Below are positions 59,721 to 64,000 of a stretch of DNA of 64,000 nucleotides, one piece after another. Each line of letters begins with the position of its first letter. Positions within the stretch are counted from its first letter, which is position 1. The DNA is from Cordia subcordata (lineage: Eukaryota > Streptophyta > Magnoliopsida > Boraginales > Cordiaceae). Where the stretch lies: contig JAPTOF010000016.1 of assembly GCA_028554755.1 (NCBI GenBank), positions 2,368,501-2,432,500 on the forward strand, written 5' to 3'. The position numbers were made by a program, and so were the translations under genes. The notes beneath the pieces were generated by a model that had not been told where the DNA came from, did not search any database, and saw only the letters and a list, made by a program, of their open reading frames with translations.

Positions 59721-61113
59721 CATATATATATATATGTATATGTATATGTATATATATGTATGTATGTATGTATTTGAGTTAGAAGTACTTTCGTATAGAT
59801 AGGAGATAGATTAAATTTTTTAAAGAAAATATATGATATGATGACAACATGATACAGAAAAGGCAAAATATTATCTCATAATATACATAGATACTAATTT
59901 AGTTGACCAAAAATATAATGTTTAATTATGTACAAATAGTTAAAGTATAAAATAATTCATAATTGAAAAGATAATGTTCATTTTAGATTAGGTAATAAAA
60001 TCATTGTATGGATATGATTTTAATTAGTATAAATTACTTAACTTTAAAAATATTGCTCAATTAAGATATGGCATGAATTAATAAAAATAAATTTTAAAGA
60101 GAAAAAGAATGCCTAAAAGGATGACATAATGCCTAAGAGGAGGACATGTGATATTTTTAAATATAGCGTGTACCTTACTTTATATAATATATAGATATAG
60201 ATATAGATATAGATATAGATGAGATTTTGGAGGTGGAAAAACAATTTATATAATTGTTAGAAACTGAACTCTAAAAAAGGGCCCATTGATTTTATGTAAA
60301 ACCTTTCATAGAAATGTATGTCTCGTTTTTCTTGCTTAAGATTTGTGGGGTTAGATACCGTGCACCTTAAATACTTTACACCCATCTAGCATTGTTTATT
60401 CCACAGTAGTGCATTCACAACTTTGTTATTATAAGTTCACAATTTTTATTCTATATGTTCACAACTTTTAATTATTTACACACATGTTAAATGTTTATAA
60501 TTTAATACTTTATATTTAAAACTTTTAATTGTTCACAATTTAGTTATCCATTACTTTTTTGTTATATATTCAAAAGCTCTATATCATATATTAACAAAGA
60601 TAATTTACATGTTTACGATTCTTTAAGATATGTTCACAATTTGTGAATGATTTGTTCACAACTTTTAGACGATATATTCACAATCTGTGAACAATTTCTA
60701 AACTCGCAGTTGAAGGTGTTCCCGATATCTAACCGATTATCGGATTGTTGTGTTGTGTTTGTCAGCGTGAGAAGAGTGAACTCGTTAAACTTTATGTTAA
60801 TCTAACGATCTAATTCTGAGATTTATTAGGTGATGTACCACGCATCTTTTGGTGTATCATATTTTGGGTGGATGATATAATTTCGAAGATTTGTGGCTAT
60901 TTCCTGAAGTAGCTTCCAAAGAAGGATGCATAATACAACTCTTTCTACACTCTATATATAGTCTAAAAAAATTTAGATCGACATATAATTTATCTACAGC
61001 ACACTTAATTTTATGTATTATTAAAAATCCTTGATAATCTTTTTTTACATTATGACATAGAGCACAATACTCTCTCCTAGAATGAAAGGAAGCATGGAGA
61101 GATGCATACAACG

Positions 61114-61485
61114 TTTTACTTCTACAGAAATCCATATGCATATCCATGTCAAGAATTATAAGAAAGTTTCTATAACACAAAAAGATTCAATGTATTTTAA
61201 GTAGATTATAAAGAGTTCAATTTATCTTAATTTGCCCTATAAATATAAGGCAATTCTAAGAGATAAATGGCACTTACATACTCTAAATATCATTGCTCAA
61301 TCCACAAGACATGAAAAAAGAAAGAATATTCGATAAATGGCTTTACAGAATGACAAACTAACGCAAATACGTCACTCCAACTATAGGACCTAAATAAAAA
61401 TAACACCCTCCTTAAGTCACAAATATCTAGGCATATTTTATATTTCTTGACATGGATATGCATATGGATTTCTATAGAAGTAAAG
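61114..61485. repeat. Inverted repeat arms, second copy
   Basis: Arms at 61114-61155 and 61444-61485, equivalent to 30898-30939 and 31229-31270. The single variable position in the arms (TAT/TAC before AGAAG) is swapped between arms relative to copy 1. Confidence 0.75.
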
Positions 61486-62739
61486 TAGGTTGCTTTACAC
61501 TATGTTGGGATTCGTGAAAAAGCAAAGGAGTGAAAGTTAAAAGGAAAGAATAATGTTAGATATTTTTCTATTAATTTTATTTTATCTTTTTTCTGTTCTT
61601 TTTAACTTTACCAACTAAGCACTAACAAAATAGATCATGTGTTAATTTGAACTTACACATGATAGTTGACATGATCTACTCATATTGATACGAAAAAAGT
61701 ACTAATATGAGAGAATACTGATCCAAAATAAATAAAGTGATGTTTAGGAGTACTTGGATTGAAAAGAACAATTCAATCATTGTTATTATTATCTTATCTC
61801 CCTCAAGTGTGTTACCAGGATCTTATACTTAAAACTAGTTGGTATCCCGAAATAATTTTTATTTTTCCCCTTTTTTATATTTTAATTAAAATAACACATA
61901 CAAGTAACAAAAATGGTGTATTTTTAACGTTTTGTATAATTGGAAAGACTAGGTAAAACATGAAATCAGTGCCCAAAGTGGACAATAATAACAATTGTCA
62001 TGTACTAGAGATAACCCATTAAGAAAGAGAGTAAGAGGACCAATGTTCGATCAATAGCGAGTTTCTTTTATAATATCATATTATTATAACTAAAATTTAA
62101 TATTTGTGACTGGTATATATATATTCACTAGTATAATAGCCACGCACAGGTCGTGAAATATATGATTGGTTTTTCTGAAAAATAAAGTTTTTTTATATTA
62201 ATATAAGCATTGCTATCAAATTATATTTTAAGAATTAAATAAACATGGATTCATATAGAAAATAGAATTTATATTTTTTTTAATACTAACTGCCCTAATT
62301 CAATAATAGTTTTATATCTATAAATGAGTTAAACTTAAACAAATGTAGATCATTTTACTTTTTCCAAACGAAAACCTTCATTTTGTTTTTTTTACTTTCT
62401 GAATTTAAGTATCCTAGTTAATTACTGTAGAAATTTCATAAGGAAAATTATTGTTATTAGTGGATAAGAGCACTAACAGTTTTATAGATAAGAACACATC
62501 AAAAACACAAATAAATTTTGAAAGATAAAAAGTAAAAGAAATATTAAAATGAGATGAATACCTAGATATCAAGCTATCTAGAAATCAAGGAATACCTGCT
62601 ACCGATTTTGCAATAAAAAATTTATTTTGGAAGAAAGAATAGATACGATACTGAAGTTTCAAAAGAAGACAGTTAACCGAAGGGACAAAATAAAATTAAA
62701 AAGTTGAAAGATTTACAGTATATAATGCTGTATATGGGT

Positions 62740-62860
62740 GAAAGTTTCACTAAAAAAAGAAAAAAATATAATATAAAATATAGGATCTGAATACAAAAAA
62801 CATATGAATAAAAAATTTATTTTTAATATTATGTTTTTTCTTTTTTTAGTGAAACTTTTG
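62740..62860. repeat. Foldback at the right edge of copy 2
   Basis: AAAGTTTCACTAAAAAAAGA at about 62741 recurs in reverse complement at about 62838-62857, with about 40 bases pairing in all. The right arm is the first sequence beyond the end of homology with copy 1. Confidence 0.7.
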
Positions 62861-63129
62861 CTCTGTTTGTTATAATCTTATTTTAAGATGTTTATCCTAT
62901 TAAAATGAGGGTATATCTTATAAGATTTAAGAAATCTTATCATGCATCCTATGAAAATTTAAAACAAAACTATACTTTTTATCTTATAAGAAATAAGCAA
63001 TCCTACCTATCTGATTTTTTACAACTATAGAATGCATGGTGCATATGATAAGATATCTTAAATCTTATAAAATATCTTCAAATTTCAATAAGATAAGTAT
63101 CTTAAAATAAGATCATTCCAAACACACTA
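62859..63129. mobile_element. Harbinger-like MITE, 271 bp, inverted relative to 46841
   Basis: It begins TGCTCTGTTTGTTATAATCT and ends ATTCCAAACACACTA. The flanks are TTT on both sides (62856-62858, 63130-63132). Same length and same internal CTTATTTTAAGAT/ATCTTAAAATAAG arms as the element at 46841-47111. Confidence 0.7.
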
Positions 63130-63601
63130 TTTGTCTCCAAGCATGGGAAGCTCCCTTGCATTCCTTGTTTACCCAAGGAGGCAAGCCGAAAATTATAAAA
63201 CTAGGCTAAGAGTCAACGGCCTTCTATAATATTCCTCTAATAAGATTTTGAGCTAGTTCGAGGTTTCCCTAGACCTTGCAATTTCGCCGGTATCACGTAG
63301 TTTGTATTTCTCGAGTGGACCTTCAATCAAGACACAGTGTGTTTGTCACCTTTCGCGAAAGCGCAAAAGACTTGGCATCATCAAGATCTCATGATGCCAA
63401 TCTTTGCTTGTCTCCTTACCATATCGAAAGCAGAAGGGCCTGTATACTCGAGAACTTAGACCGAGTCGGATCTCTTAGGGTGATATACATGAGATCATCT
63501 GTGCATTCAGATCCAATCCCCGTTAAGTGTTCACTTGATCTAAAAGTTTAAAAACTGTTAGCTAGTGTCGATGTCCCCAAGAACTCCACCATTTGTCAGC
63601 A
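63130..63601. repeat. Direct repeat A' (partner 55525-55997)
   Basis: Collinear with A, with perhaps thirty or more scattered differences by eye. It starts exactly at the MITE target duplication and continues past its end into sequence that A does not share. Confidence 0.85.
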
Positions 63602-63800
63602 CTTTGTGATTCAGGTACAAAGTCTCAACTCTTTTCAATGAACTCGAGGCACAGAACTTCATTCTTGTTCGAGTTATGCCGATCCCAGCTTCTCTATTAT
63701 CCAAATCTATCGGAAAGTGATGGGTTGCCATCATCTTGAAAAACCTCCGAACACTGTTAAGGCCTATCAGAGGATGACTTCGGAGGGATTTCGACTATAG
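63558..63800 (-). other. Open stretch, possible exon or gene fragment
   Basis: A minus-strand frame without stops encodes about 78 residues, including FFKMMATHHFPIDLDNREAG and LNHKVLTNGGVLGDIDTS before the stop at 63558-63560. The composition is less AT-rich than nearby DNA. I do not recognise the family. It could be the last exon of a gene extending past the window, a captured fragment or chance. Confidence 0.25.
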
Positions 63801-64000
63801 CATAGCCTCCTTTACTGTAAAAAAAAAAAAAAAGGAACGAAAGAAAGAAAAGGAAGCCCAGAATATCTCTTGCTTCTAGTCTTCCCCTGTTCACATTCAT
63901 CTCACAGAAAATACTCATCTTGTTACCATTCAAAAACTTTCTCCACACCTTGTCACATGCTACTGTTCTGTAGACAATATATGTATAAGCAAAAACCAAT

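Larger units (their letters stand above)
56008..62812. repeat. Copy 2 of the 7-kb direct duplication
   Basis: Collinear with 25387-32592. It lacks one of the 404-bp Helitron 3'-end units and has shorter AT runs. It keeps the Helitron 5' ends (59720, 58962, minus strand), the 3' ends (57828, 57493), the plus-strand CTAG end at 56414-56417 and the 3' part of the Helitron near 62133. Copy 2 stops inside that Helitron. Confidence 0.9.

Noticed and set aside
63372..63400. ATCTTGATGATGC core resembling miR172 within a small hairpin
   Set aside because: The stem is only about 10 bp with a 9-nt loop, far too short for a plant miRNA precursor, and the partner repeat A has lost it. Probably chance similarity.
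55525..63601. Reading A and A' as LTRs of a large retrotransposon
   Set aside because: No TG..CA termini, no primer site or purine tract, no gag-pol, and unequal flanks. The interior is a copy of a local non-coding segment.

Overview
The window reads as nuclear DNA of a flowering plant, most likely a eudicot. It has spliced genes with GT-AG introns, AT-rich intergenic DNA, a Copia LTR retrotransposon, Helitron ends and several MITE families. No tRNA, rRNA, CRISPR array or bacterial-type operon was recognised. The species cannot be named from the sequence alone.

Gene island (about 1.6-19 kb) and one outlier. Four well-supported protein genes lie here, all on the minus strand: a PLS-type pentatricopeptide repeat protein (1616-3037, one exon), a JmjC hydroxylase/demethylase resembling JMJ32/JMJD7 (4279-6658, 4 exons, 372 aa), a RUS1-type DUF647 protein (8227-13666, 7 exons, 633 aa) and a SirB1/Transglut_core2-TPR protein (15454-18640, 9 exons, 442 aa). 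Exon joins were worked out by reading frame and splice sites. A fifth minus-strand gene, at 51881-52851, encodes histone H2A of the SPKK-tailed H2A.W type, and its promoter carries TATA, octamer and E2F motifs. A small multipass membrane protein of unknown function is predicted at 45600-46082 on the plus strand. A mutilated copy of its 3' part lies at 50535-51730. The genes are unrelated in pathway, as is usual for plant gene islands. The likely plastid proteins (RUS1, the PPR protein, perhaps SirB1-TPR) are neighbours without evidence of co-regulation.

Repeat island (about 20-38 kb and 55-63.6 kb). A non-coding block at about 20.0-24.8 kb (U1) is an old tandem duplicate of 24.84-36.1 kb (U2). 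U2 is longer because it received Helitrons, a CACTA MITE and microsatellites. About 7 kb from inside U2 (25387-32592) is present again at 56008-62812 in the same orientation, between two 473-bp direct repeats. Because U1 lacks several insertions seen in U2, it serves as a natural empty site that fixes the ends of two Helitrons. Within U2 and its copy, a head-to-tail series of Helitron ends (TC-type 5' ends, hairpin plus CTAG 3' ends) looks like a rolling-circle array.

Copia element (38442-44034). It is complete in structure, with 361/369-bp LTRs, a perfect 5-bp target duplication, a primer-binding site and a purine tract. Its gag-pol is broken by stops and frameshifts. Its leader holds 18 TTGAC motifs in 252 bp. 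Intergenic stretches outside these elements are AT-rich and hold only MITEs and microsatellites that I can recognise.
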